A stretch of DNA of 6,381 bases. Origin: Candidatus Mancarchaeum sp. Its GTDB lineage: Archaea; Micrarchaeota; Micrarchaeia; Micrarchaeales; Micrarchaeaceae. The stretch is taken from NCBI GenBank assembly GCA_027364995.1, contig DAHXOG010000042.1, positions 1-6,381 on the forward strand. The letters are read 5' to 3'. Below, piece by piece: positions 1 to 6,142 of the stretch. The notes beneath the pieces were generated by a model, which was given only the letters and a program-made list of their open reading frames with translations, was not told where the DNA came from and did not search any database. The translations under genes and the position numbers were made by a program. How positions within the stretch are numbered: the first letter of the stretch is position 1; each line of letters opens with the position of its first letter.

Positions 1-637
1 CGTTTTCCCCTACCTTCTTGAGCAGTTCAAGCGTGTCCTTGCCCTGCCCTGCGACTAAGGCGCCGATCTGCATGGGCCCGTAAACAGTGTAATAGCATGT
101 TTTGCTATCCGCAATCCTGAAGTAAAGGCTTTCATCGGCCTTTTTGAGGTCCTTGGTATCGTGTATGAACTTATTCTCTACGTACTGCCCTTCTACTGTA
201 TAGTTAAGCATATCGTAGAATTTTTCATAAACCAAGTTTCCCCTTTCTATGCCCGCCCTTATGATATAATCTTTCAGCATGCGCCACATCGCTATCTGGC
301 CAGTGTCGCTGGCATCTATGGAATGCACTACCCCGTATTTCCTATGCAATGCGGGAAGGCCCCTCCTTAATTCAGAATCATCTTCTATGTCATCCTGTAT
401 CAATATCCAGTCTTCGGAAAGCTGCTGCGCGGCGGCTGGCAGCAGCGCATCCTCTGGCTTAGCTCCGTAAAGCTGCGCCGTAAGCATAACCAGTCCAGGC
501 CTCCTGTAGCTTCCCTGCCTGTCTATGTAATCCCTCGTTATCTTATAATGCTCCAAGGGCTCTTTCATCGGGACATATTCACATATTTTATCGTAAACCA
601 ATTTCCTGTATTGCTCTATATACTCTAAAAAGTCCAT
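1..637 (-). CDS. Polyprenyl (likely geranylgeranyl) diphosphate synthase, C-terminus outside the window
   Basis: Trans-isoprenyl diphosphate synthase, which condenses isopentenyl diphosphate with an allylic diphosphate. In archaea this supplies C20 or longer chains for ether lipids and for lipid carriers or quinones. Only the first 212 residues lie in the window, of roughly 300-340 usual for the family. Visible motifs: the first Asp-rich motif DDIED (residues 82-86), followed by LRRG (90-93) and a PALHRKYG-like stretch (95-102); a degenerate DAGD-like segment (108-111); and K179-T180 of the conserved KT motif. The second DDxxD lies beyond the window edge. The usual GGKRxRP substrate motif reads QGSYRRP (41-47), so the Lys of GGK is absent. 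The start is the ATG at 635-637, with no clear Shine-Dalgarno; an AT-rich TATA-like stretch 23-33 bases upstream suits a leaderless transcript. Product chain length cannot be decided from this fragment. The family assignment is firm. Confidence 0.93.
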   Translation of the reverse strand, partial: MDFLEYIEQYRKLVYDKICEYVPMKEPLEHYKITRDYIDRQGSYRRPGLVMLTAQLYGAKPEDALLPAAAQQLSEDWILIQDDIEDDSELRRGLPALHRKYGVVHSIDASDTGQIAMWRMLKDYIIRAGIERGNLVYEKFYDMLNYTVEGQYVENKFIHDTKDLKKADESLYFRIADSKTCYYTVYGPMQIGALVAGQGKDTLELLKKVGEN

Positions 638-710
638 TTTATCATAACTCTTAATATAGTTAAAGATAAATTAGTTCGTGTAATCATCTGTATCTGCCGA
701 AGGTGTCACA
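638..710. promoter_or_regulatory. Divergent promoter region between the prenyl synthase and the methyltransferase operon
   Basis: This 73-bp gap separates two divergently transcribed genes. Positions 649-672 are almost pure A/T. Read on the minus strand, an element like TTTATCTTTAA lies about 23-33 bases before the prenyl synthase ATG, the right distance for an archaeal TATA box driving a leaderless mRNA. Read on the plus strand, TTAATATAG (about 650-658) could serve the methyltransferase operon with a short leader that contains its ribosome binding site. The elements were assigned by eye. Confidence 0.5.
700..705 (+). promoter_or_regulatory. Ribosome binding site that fixes a TTG start
   Basis: AAGGTG lies five bases before the TTG at 711. 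No in-frame ATG or GTG occurs between the upstream stop (681-683) and the catalytic core. This site is therefore what supports initiation at TTG. Confidence 0.7.
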
Positions 711-1292
711 TTGTACATAAAAAACAATATAAGGATAACCGAATGCCATAACGTATACAGGCCAAGGGAGGATTCCGACCTATTGGCTGACTCCGTGAGC
801 AAACTTGCGCGCGGCAAAGTCCTTGACATGGGCACAGGAACAGGAATACAGGGCATAATAGCAGCAAAGGCGGGATGCGAGGTAACGTTTTCCGACATAA
901 GCTCCCATGCCATAAAATGCGCGAGGCATAATGCCGAGCAGAACAACGTCGAGGGAACATTCGCAGTCAGCAACCTTTTCGAATCGATAAAGGGCAAATT
1001 CGACACCATAATATTTAATCCACCTTACCTAGAATCCGCGCGCCTGGGCGCTGAAAGCAACGATTATGTTAAGATGGCGACCGAAGGAGGTGAAGACGGG
1101 CGTGAGCTTATAGACGCATTCATAAAAGACTCTTACAGGCATTTGGCCGAAGACGGCAGGGTAATAATGGTGGAGAGCAGCATAAACAAATACGAGCTGG
1201 ATGTCGAGAGGCTTAAAGCCGAGATACTTGGGAAAAAGCATCTGTTTTTTGAAGATATCGTAGTAATATCCTATATAAATGGAAAAAGGTGA
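711..1292 (+). CDS. HemK2/Mtq2-like protein-glutamine methyltransferase (archaeal release factor aRF1 target)
   Basis: Class I S-adenosylmethionine-dependent methyltransferase of 193 residues, the compact size typical of the HemK2/Mtq2 branch; bacterial PrmC carries an extra N-terminal domain. Visible motifs: VYRPREDSDLL (residues 15-25), matching the VYxPxEDSxLL signature of HemK2/Mtq2; the SAM-binding loop LDMGTGTGIQG (38-48); the acidic residue D62 in motif II; the catalytic NPPY (103-106), which holds the target glutamine amide; and a GGEDGRELID segment (126-135) typical of this branch. By family knowledge it should N5-methylate the Gln of the GGQ loop of aRF1; eukaryotic homologues need the activator Trm112, which is not in this window. 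The start is a TTG with a good AAGGTG site. It is the first gene of a two-gene operon, and its stop overlaps the next gene's ribosome binding site. N6-adenine DNA methylation is an alternative reading of NPPY, less likely given the other motifs. Confidence 0.92.
   Translation: MYIKNNIRITECHNVYRPREDSDLLADSVSKLARGKVLDMGTGTGIQGIIAAKAGCEVTFSDISSHAIKCARHNAEQNNVEGTFAVSNLFESIKGKFDTIIFNPPYLESARLGAESNDYVKMATEGGEDGRELIDAFIKDSYRHLAEDGRVIMVESSINKYELDVERLKAEILGKKHLFFEDIVVISYINGKR
1286..1292 (+). promoter_or_regulatory. Ribosome binding site overlapping the upstream stop codon
   Basis: AAGGTGA contains the TGA stop of the methyltransferase and sits six bases before the ATG at 1299. It selects this ATG over the second ATG two codons later, and it suggests translational coupling of the two genes. 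Confidence 0.75.
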
Positions 1293-1298
1293 TTTAAA

Positions 1299-1781
1299 AT
1301 GGAGATGAACGCTTATGAGGTATATAAAAAGGAGGAATGGCAGTGCATAATAGGCCATGCGGGCTTCATAAAAACCGCGGAAGATCTTTACGGGGCGATG
1401 GCATCATCTTCTCCCAACGTAAAATTCGGCATAGGGTTCGTGGAGGCCAGTGGGGAAAGGCTAGTAAGGTTTGAAGGCAACGATAACGAATTGATAGAGG
1501 CTGCAAAGAAAAACGCAATGGGCATATCCGCAGGGCACACATTCATAATATTGTTTTACGGCGCATTTCCCATAAACGTTGTAAGGTCTATAAGGGAAGT
1601 CCCGGAGGTATCGGAAATATTCTGCGCGACCGCAAACAGGGTGCAGGTAATAACTGTAAGCACCGAGCTGGGCAAGGCGGTAATAGGCGTTGTCGACGGA
1701 GAATGCGCTTTGGGCATAGAGGATGAAAAGCACATAGAGGCGCGCAGGGATCTGCTCAAGAAGTTCGGCTACAAGCCATAA
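1299..1781 (+). CDS. Adenosine-specific kinase family protein (COG1839 / DUF355)
   Basis: A 160-residue protein matching the small, soluble COG1839 family along its full length. Recognisable conserved stretches: the IIGHAGFIKTAEDLY-like N-terminus (residues 17-31), KFGIGFVEASG (42-52), RLVRFEGND (54-62), a segment around AGHTFII (78-84), FPINV (90-94), a PEVSEIFCATAN segment (102-113) and GVVDG (130-134). The family was named adenosine-specific kinase from structural and nucleoside-binding work on archaeal members; its physiological role is poorly settled. No classical Walker or ribokinase motif is visible, as expected for this family. The gene follows the methyltransferase by six bases and shares its transcript, so both are probably co-expressed, but no mechanistic link is obvious. 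It ends 24 bp from the convergent surface-protein gene. Family assignment is strong; the enzymatic label is inherited from the family. Confidence 0.9.
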   Translation: MEMNAYEVYKKEEWQCIIGHAGFIKTAEDLYGAMASSSPNVKFGIGFVEASGERLVRFEGNDNELIEAAKKNAMGISAGHTFIILFYGAFPINVVRSIREVPEVSEIFCATANRVQVITVSTELGKAVIGVVDGECALGIEDEKHIEARRDLLKKFGYKP

Positions 1782-1805
1782 GCATTGCCTTTTCCGTTTA
1801 TCCTG
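1782..1805. other. Convergent intergenic gap
   Basis: Only 24 bp separate the stops of two convergent genes. No inverted repeat is visible. On the plus strand, short T-rich runs (about 1789-1799) could contribute to archaeal oligo-T termination, but transcription would probably run into the opposite gene. Confidence 0.4.
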
Positions 1806-3497
1806 CTACTTGCGCTGCCAATGTTTGCCTGCGCTAATCTTACTTACAGCCAAGTAAAGCCCTGCTATTACTATCGTGAAAAATACGAATATTATGACAA
1901 ATTCTATTATGTGGGAGTATATGCCTATTGCAAAATTGCCTATTTTTGCTGGCGGCACGCTATTGTTTGTTGGGGCTATCGTTGTGGAATTATAGTCTAT
2001 GGTTGTCGTTGCGGTTACGTAAGTGCTATTATACGACTTTATGGTAGAATTGCCGACAAGCACAGGATCCCTTGAGTAGCCGGTAACATTGGTCCCATAT
2101 AAGTATAAGCTCGAATCGTTAAGCATGAAAGGAATATTGGTGGCGTTGTTCGCCGTTATGGTGCTGTTGTATATGCGTATATTTCCTGCGTCACGAGCAT
2201 TAAGTGCATTGCCCCTTATCTTGCAGTTCTCGAATACCTGATTATCCGCGTTAAGCATGTCTATCGTGGTATTTGTGGAGTTTATAGTCCCTCCCTTGCA
2301 GTTTATGGTTATATTGCTGCTCACTATGCTCAGCGCATTGGTGCACGTAACGTTTGAAGGGAAGAATGTATTCAGCAAGCCCAAATACTTTTGGGCCATG
2401 GTGTAATATCCGCTCATGAATAATGCCGGCTCCTTTTGGGTGCAGAATGCAAGCCCTACGCCATACGTTTCCGTGGTGGAATTATCATGCTCCTTTGCTT
2501 CCGGGGATTTCAGCACAGCAATGGTTTCGTGTATTCCAGGTTGCTGCATGCCCCTATTGAAATCGTAGTTCCCGTTTGTAACATTGCGGACTACGTGCAT
2601 TATTTTTCCTGTAGGGGATACCTGATAGCCGCTCCAGAAATGGAAGGTCATGTTTGTCGCGTTGCTGTACTTCACAACGGTATAGTTCCACCAAATCGAC
2701 GTATTGTCAGGAAACTGCACATTCTCTGTCATGCGGGGGTAAACCAATGTGGGGGTGAAGTTCATATTGCCCGTTATATTGAAGACCTTAAAGGTAAGCT
2801 CGTCCCAGCCCCAGAACGGGCTTATGAAAAAATACGGGTTATAGCTGAAGGTACGGTTCTTGTATATCTTATAGACATCCAAGGCGAAGCTGCTCGGCCC
2901 TTTGATTACGGGTCCGGGAGCATAATAGCCGAATCTGGGCAGCGTATAGTTATGCTGCTCCGCATCTTGCACGATATCGGTATAATTGGTCTGCTGCGAA
3001 CCTCCAACACCTGGGTTGAATACAACCAAGGCATCGGGCATTACTGCTGTGAATCCCTGCAATGAATAATTCCCGTTAGGACCTCTGGGAACGAACGTGA
3101 AATAATACCCTATTGCCACATTCGACTTGTTGCCTACGAAAGAGGTGTTGTAATTCCCGTAAGGGCTTATTATATTGTTCTTGGCATTGTGCATGCTGCT
3201 TATCTTTGCATCCGAGAAGGTGCAGTTGAACAACGTATTGTTATATGTATTATTGCCGAAAAACACGCTTGAGACGCTTGAGCCAGCATCGCAATAAAGG
3301 CTGGCATTGCTTACTTCGTCTACAAAGCTTATGCTGCTTCCTTCGCAATTTTGCGGAAGAATGCTGTTGTGCGTTGAGGAAAAGCTAACGCTGCAAGAAT
3401 TGCCTGCCTGCGCTGCATAAGAATTGGCAGCCATCGCAAGCGCAATTAGCAAAGAAGCCAAAATCAAGCCAGTTACAATTCCAAATCTTGCGCCCAT
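1806..3497 (-). CDS. Secreted, C-terminally anchored, sequon-rich surface protein with beta-helix-like segments
   Basis: A 563-residue protein of unrecognised family. An N-terminal signal peptide has a hydrophobic core at residues 6-23, with likely cleavage between 23 and 31 (AMA, YAA and AQA sites). A single hydrophobic span (about 529-551) is followed by a basic tail ending GKHWQRK, so most of the protein should be outside the cell. I count 30 Asn-X-Ser/Thr sequons and eight Cys (35, 51, 69, 92, 352, 385, 400, 425), enough for four disulfides. Residues 35-100 and 385-495 have short strand-like units such as FENCKIRG and IRIYNSTI that resemble a right-handed parallel beta-helix; between them is a Tyr/Trp/Phe-rich central region (about 130-375) I cannot assign. 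The start ATG (3495-3497) has only a weak GGAAG site; a TATA-like box lies about 33-41 bases upstream. It follows the glycosyltransferase gene by 58 bp. Likely an envelope glycoprotein or adhesin; no catalytic motif is visible. Confidence 0.85.
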   Translation of the reverse strand: MGARFGIVTGLILASLLIALAMAANSYAAQAGNSCSVSFSSTHNSILPQNCEGSSISFVDEVSNASLYCDAGSSVSSVFFGNNTYNNTLFNCTFSDAKISSMHNAKNNIISPYGNYNTSFVGNKSNVAIGYYFTFVPRGPNGNYSLQGFTAVMPDALVVFNPGVGGSQQTNYTDIVQDAEQHNYTLPRFGYYAPGPVIKGPSSFALDVYKIYKNRTFSYNPYFFISPFWGWDELTFKVFNITGNMNFTPTLVYPRMTENVQFPDNTSIWWNYTVVKYSNATNMTFHFWSGYQVSPTGKIMHVVRNVTNGNYDFNRGMQQPGIHETIAVLKSPEAKEHDNSTTETYGVGLAFCTQKEPALFMSGYYTMAQKYLGLLNTFFPSNVTCTNALSIVSSNITINCKGGTINSTNTTIDMLNADNQVFENCKIRGNALNARDAGNIRIYNSTITANNATNIPFMLNDSSLYLYGTNVTGYSRDPVLVGNSTIKSYNSTYVTATTTIDYNSTTIAPTNNSVPPAKIGNFAIGIYSHIIEFVIIFVFFTIVIAGLYLAVSKISAGKHWQRK

Positions 3498-3529
3498 CTA
3501 ATCTTCCAATAAATTATTGATGCAATTCA

Positions 3530-3538
3530 TATTTTATA
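3530..3538 (-). promoter_or_regulatory. TATA-like box for the surface-protein gene
   Basis: On the minus strand this reads TATAAAATA, inside a longer A/T tract (about 3530-3549) in the 58-bp gap after the glycosyltransferase stop. Its distance to the ATG at 3497 predicts a transcript with a leader of roughly 5-10 bases. It would let the surface-protein gene be expressed separately from the upstream pair. Confidence 0.55.
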
Positions 3539-3555
3539 TTATACTATATGCCAGT

Positions 3556-5313
3556 CTATTCAACATAATAAACATTTGTCGGAATATAAGGCAACTGCGG
3601 CGTCTCGCTTTCCACGAAGTACTTCGGTATGCCTTTTGGCGCAGTAATATTATAAACATCGACCCAGTTGCTGCAATGCGGTCCGCCCTGCCATATCACA
3701 TACGCTCCGGAAGTGAATGAATCGCATGCTTTTGTGGCATTCACCGCAGTAAGCATCCCAGTAGAGGGATTGCCAAGGTACTCCGGCAAATCAGCACCGT
3801 TATAGGGCACTATGGCTCCGTTATAGAAAGCTTCAGAGTATATTGGCGTATTTGCTGTGGCATTGCTGTCATACCTTATGAAATGCCCGGCAGGCAGCAC
3901 AAGGGATTCCGGATAATACTGCCAGTAATACCAGAAATACGAAATCGTGGAGTTGTTGAAATACATGAACGAGAAAAGCAGTATCACCAATATCACACCA
4001 GCCACCATGAAATAGCGTTTTTTGAATTCCGTGAGCTTGGAAAACGCTATGCCTATTAAGACGGCAGCCGCCGGGAGCGTTATTATCAGGAATCTTCCGA
4101 GCCTGTAAGCCAATATGTAATGTATGCTTAAGGGATTAAGGCTTATTCCGGCAGACATAGGCCCGAATTGCAGGAATAAGAACATGAAGGCGAACCATAC
4201 TGCCGGGAATACTGCCTTGCGCTCCTTAGCAATGACAAGTATTACTATCGCAATTACAAGCACGTAAAACGTAAGCCCGAATTCAGTCAACGAGCCTAAG
4301 CCGAAAACATTGTTATTAAGCGTATTAAGGAACTGCGCAATGCTCATATGCTCCCCTAGCATTTCCACGAAATGGTAAGGGAACATATCCTTGAAATAAA
4401 ACATAAGGCTTACATCTGTCGTAGGTATTGTCGGAAGCCCGTTCACGCTGCTGCCAACGGAGCTATAGAAATTCAGGTTTCTTGTTATGGTCACATATGG
4501 CCCGGAATTGGAATAAAACGCGCTGAATATGAAGGTAACCATAAAGCCTATTATTGCCCCGATTACAAGGAATGTGCTGCCCTGCTTCCCAATCCATACG
4601 TACAAGCGCTTTGCCCCGCGATAGGCATCGGAATAGCGCCCCTTTGTAATGCTGTTAACGATCTCATTGTAGATTTTTGCCATGTGGTTCTTGAAAGCCC
4701 TCCTGTGCTCGTGCAGGCGTTTTGCCGTCTCATAAATGCCGAGGATGAGCACGAACGCTATTGCTACACCCGCCTCATAGCTTATGAGCCACGCAACTAC
4801 GAGCAGCAATCCGCTTGCCATATAATACCTTGGCCTATGGCTTCTCATGCCGTAAAGCAGCATCAGCACGGCAAGCGATGTTATGAACATCAAGGGAGGG
4901 TCTTCGCCCATGGTTACTGCGTACTTGGTAAGCAGCGGGAATATGCTTATCGCGAACGCCGCCATGAGCCCAGCCTTATCGTTATAGAAGAATCTGCCAA
5001 GCAGGAATGTAACTATGATTGCCCCTAAGTATGAGAATATGTCCCATGCAGAAGCTGAATACGTATGTATTCCGAATATGGCATAGAACATCGCTATTGG
5101 CGCAAACTGCATAACCCTGAGCGAGAATATATATCCTGGGTTCATGACATAACTGCCCTGCAGCAGCGAGCTTGCAAGGTAGGCATAATTGGGGTCATCG
5201 CCGTAAACGCTTGGACCCTCATAATGCGTAAATCCATAATAGGCTGCGTTTGCAACTATGAGCAAGAGTACCAGGTATACAAATGCGCGCCTCCTATCCA
5301 TATGCTTATTCAT
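3556..5313 (-). CDS. GT-C fold polytopic glycosyltransferase (PMT/ArnT-like, glycosyltransferase family 39-related)
   Basis: A 585-residue integral membrane protein with about 11-12 hydrophobic spans, the first at residues 10-27. The first extracytoplasmic loop carries an acidic pair (D39-D40) in YGDDPNYAYLASSLLQG, matching the D-x-x-Y-x-x-A-x-x-L-x-x-G signature where GT-C enzymes place the catalytic Asp. A second acidic motif, MGEDPPLMF (135-143), corresponds to the conserved E/D-P after the fourth span, and YRLGRFLIITLPA (403-415) resembles the RY...P motif of PMT-type proteins. By family knowledge such enzymes transfer a sugar from a polyprenyl-phosphate donor to protein, lipid or glycan outside the membrane; donor and acceptor here are unknown. 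After the last span (about 434-452) comes a soluble tail of about 130 residues with two Cys (530, 547) and several sequons. The start overlaps the previous stop as ATGA, indicating coupling; the ATG four codons later is less likely. It is not AglB-like: no WWDYG motif is visible. Confidence 0.86.
   Translation of the reverse strand: MNKHMDRRRAFVYLVLLLIVANAAYYGFTHYEGPSVYGDDPNYAYLASSLLQGSYVMNPGYIFSLRVMQFAPIAMFYAIFGIHTYSASAWDIFSYLGAIIVTFLLGRFFYNDKAGLMAAFAISIFPLLTKYAVTMGEDPPLMFITSLAVLMLLYGMRSHRPRYYMASGLLLVVAWLISYEAGVAIAFVLILGIYETAKRLHEHRRAFKNHMAKIYNEIVNSITKGRYSDAYRGAKRLYVWIGKQGSTFLVIGAIIGFMVTFIFSAFYSNSGPYVTITRNLNFYSSVGSSVNGLPTIPTTDVSLMFYFKDMFPYHFVEMLGEHMSIAQFLNTLNNNVFGLGSLTEFGLTFYVLVIAIVILVIAKERKAVFPAVWFAFMFLFLQFGPMSAGISLNPLSIHYILAYRLGRFLIITLPAAAVLIGIAFSKLTEFKKRYFMVAGVILVILLFSFMYFNNSTISYFWYYWQYYPESLVLPAGHFIRYDSNATANTPIYSEAFYNGAIVPYNGADLPEYLGNPSTGMLTAVNATKACDSFTSGAYVIWQGGPHCSNWVDVYNITAPKGIPKYFVESETPQLPYIPTNVYYVE
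5310..5313 (-). other. ATGA stop/start overlap coupling two envelope genes
   Basis: On the minus strand, ATGA contains the start of the glycosyltransferase (ATG) and the stop of the small anchored protein (TGA). No strong Shine-Dalgarno precedes this ATG, so translation of the transferase probably depends on ribosomes finishing the upstream gene. Confidence 0.75.
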
Positions 5314-6023
5314 GCCACATCAACGCTCGTGCAATTATTCGAAACAAAATTAAGCAGGCTGGAGTTGTAAACGTATGTGCCGTTATAGCTCAATGCGCCG
5401 AAGACCTGCCCGCCATCGGTGTTGTTCAAGTACGTTATAAATATGCCCCCGCAGAATTCCCACGACTTACCGCTTGCGTTTGCCGTAGGTTCGAGGTAAG
5501 CGGTCTCCATAAGGTAATTCACCGGATTAAGCCCCGGAGGGCTAGACATGCTTGTATTCTTAAGCGCGAAATAGCTTGAGACATTGTTTACGTTATCATA
5601 AACTAACAGGTTGTGCGCCCCTGCCTCCCTATAGCCGAAATAATACAGGTCCATCGTATTCTTCAGGAAAGCCGTACTGTTATAAGTTACGGAATTGAAG
5701 CCAAAATATCCATGATAAAGCATACGTACCGAGAAAAGCTTTCCGGGGTATACGGTTTTGCTGCTTGCATTGGAAGAGATATTGCTTATGCCGATCATTT
5801 TTACTGTTGCATACGGGCTTTTGGCCCCGGCCTTGTATAAATATTCGTATGTGATGTTCTTCAGCTTGCTTATCTGGGTACTTTGCACTGGTGTTACTGT
5901 AGTAGTGACGCCACCGCCAGCAGTGTTGCTGTATTTGACTCCCTTCAGCAACGGAACTGCAAAAAGTATTATCGCCAATACTATTATCGCTATGATCGCC
6001 TTAGAAAAAACGCTAATCTTCAT
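5310..6023 (-). CDS. Small signal-anchored, sequon-rich extracellular protein of unknown function
   Basis: A 237-residue protein of no family I recognise. A hydrophobic span at about residues 8-27, preceded by Lys residues, acts as an uncleaved anchor or signal peptide. A Gly/Thr/Val-rich linker follows (about 35-50), then an extracytoplasmic domain of about 185 residues. It has 11 Asn-X-Ser/Thr sites, is rich in Tyr, Asn and Ser, and has exactly two Cys (191, 231), which could form one disulfide; the C-terminal alternation suggests beta strands. The chosen start is the ATG at 6021-6023; an in-frame TTG at 6036-6038 would add five residues (TTG AAG ATT ATT TAT), but neither has a clear ribosome binding site. 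It is the promoter-proximal gene of the pair, overlapping the GT-C transferase by four bases, so it may assist or be modified by that enzyme. That is inference; a pilin-like or S-layer-associated role is equally open. Confidence 0.8.
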   Translation of the reverse strand: MKISVFSKAIIAIIVLAIILFAVPLLKGVKYSNTAGGGVTTTVTPVQSTQISKLKNITYEYLYKAGAKSPYATVKMIGISNISSNASSKTVYPGKLFSVRMLYHGYFGFNSVTYNSTAFLKNTMDLYYFGYREAGAHNLLVYDNVNNVSSYFALKNTSMSSPPGLNPVNYLMETAYLEPTANASGKSWEFCGGIFITYLNNTDGGQVFGALSYNGTYVYNSSLLNFVSNNCTSVDVA

Positions 6024-6142
6024 ATAAATAATCTTCAAGCCGTTAAACTTGCCAATGCGGCATGCAACATGTGCACTTTATAATCATATGAGCAAATATC
6101 ATTAAATCATGATGCATTAAAGTATAATAAAATTGTGTTTTT
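6024..6142. promoter_or_regulatory. AT-rich divergent promoter region of the envelope genes
   Basis: 119 bp between divergent starts. On the minus strand, TTATAAAG (6076-6083) is the best TATA-like box for the small anchored protein, with a leader of about 25-30 bases. On the plus strand, CATTAAA occurs twice (6100-6106 and 6115-6121); the second is centred about 25 bases before the ATG at 6143 and would give a leaderless transcript. TATAATAA (6123-6130) seems too close to that ATG. Short self-complementary words crowd here: GCATGC (6060-6065), ACATGT (6067-6072), GTGCAC (6071-6076), CATATG (6085-6090), ATCATGAT (6106-6113) and ATGCAT (6112-6117). They could be operator half-sites, but none is demonstrated. 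Confidence 0.5.

Noticed and set aside
161..470. Short plus-strand open frames at the left end
   Set aside because: They lie opposite the prenyl synthase, which has the DDxxD, RRG and KT motifs on the minus strand.
671..1358. Overlapping open frames on the minus strand opposite the methyltransferase and COG1839 genes
   Set aside because: The plus-strand frames carry clear family motifs (VYxPxEDS, NPPY, COG1839 blocks); the minus frames carry none.
1782..1805. Hairpin terminator in the convergent gap
   Set aside because: No inverted repeat can be found in the 24 bases.
2436..3065. 209-codon open frame on the plus strand
   Set aside because: It lies antisense inside the surface-protein gene. 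It has no ribosome binding site, odd composition and no recognisable motif, whereas the minus-strand frame has a signal peptide, sequons and an anchor.
4372..5028. 218-codon open frame on the plus strand
   Set aside because: It is antisense to the GT-C transferase. Its Cys/His-rich, motif-free translation is what the complement of a membrane-protein gene usually gives.
3556..5313. Assignment of the transferase as the oligosaccharyltransferase AglB
   Set aside because: No WWDYG motif is visible and the soluble tail is far too short; the PMT/ArnT-like motifs fit better.
6024..6038. Five-residue N-terminal extension from a TTG at 6036-6038
   Set aside because: There is no ribosome binding site before the TTG, and the ATG at 6021-6023 gives a normal short basic N-terminus before the membrane span. 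The extension is possible but less likely.
5613..6083. Short plus-strand open frames, one of them hydrophobic
   Set aside because: They are antisense to the small anchored protein; the hydrophobicity mirrors the complement of its N-terminal region and no ribosome binding site is present.
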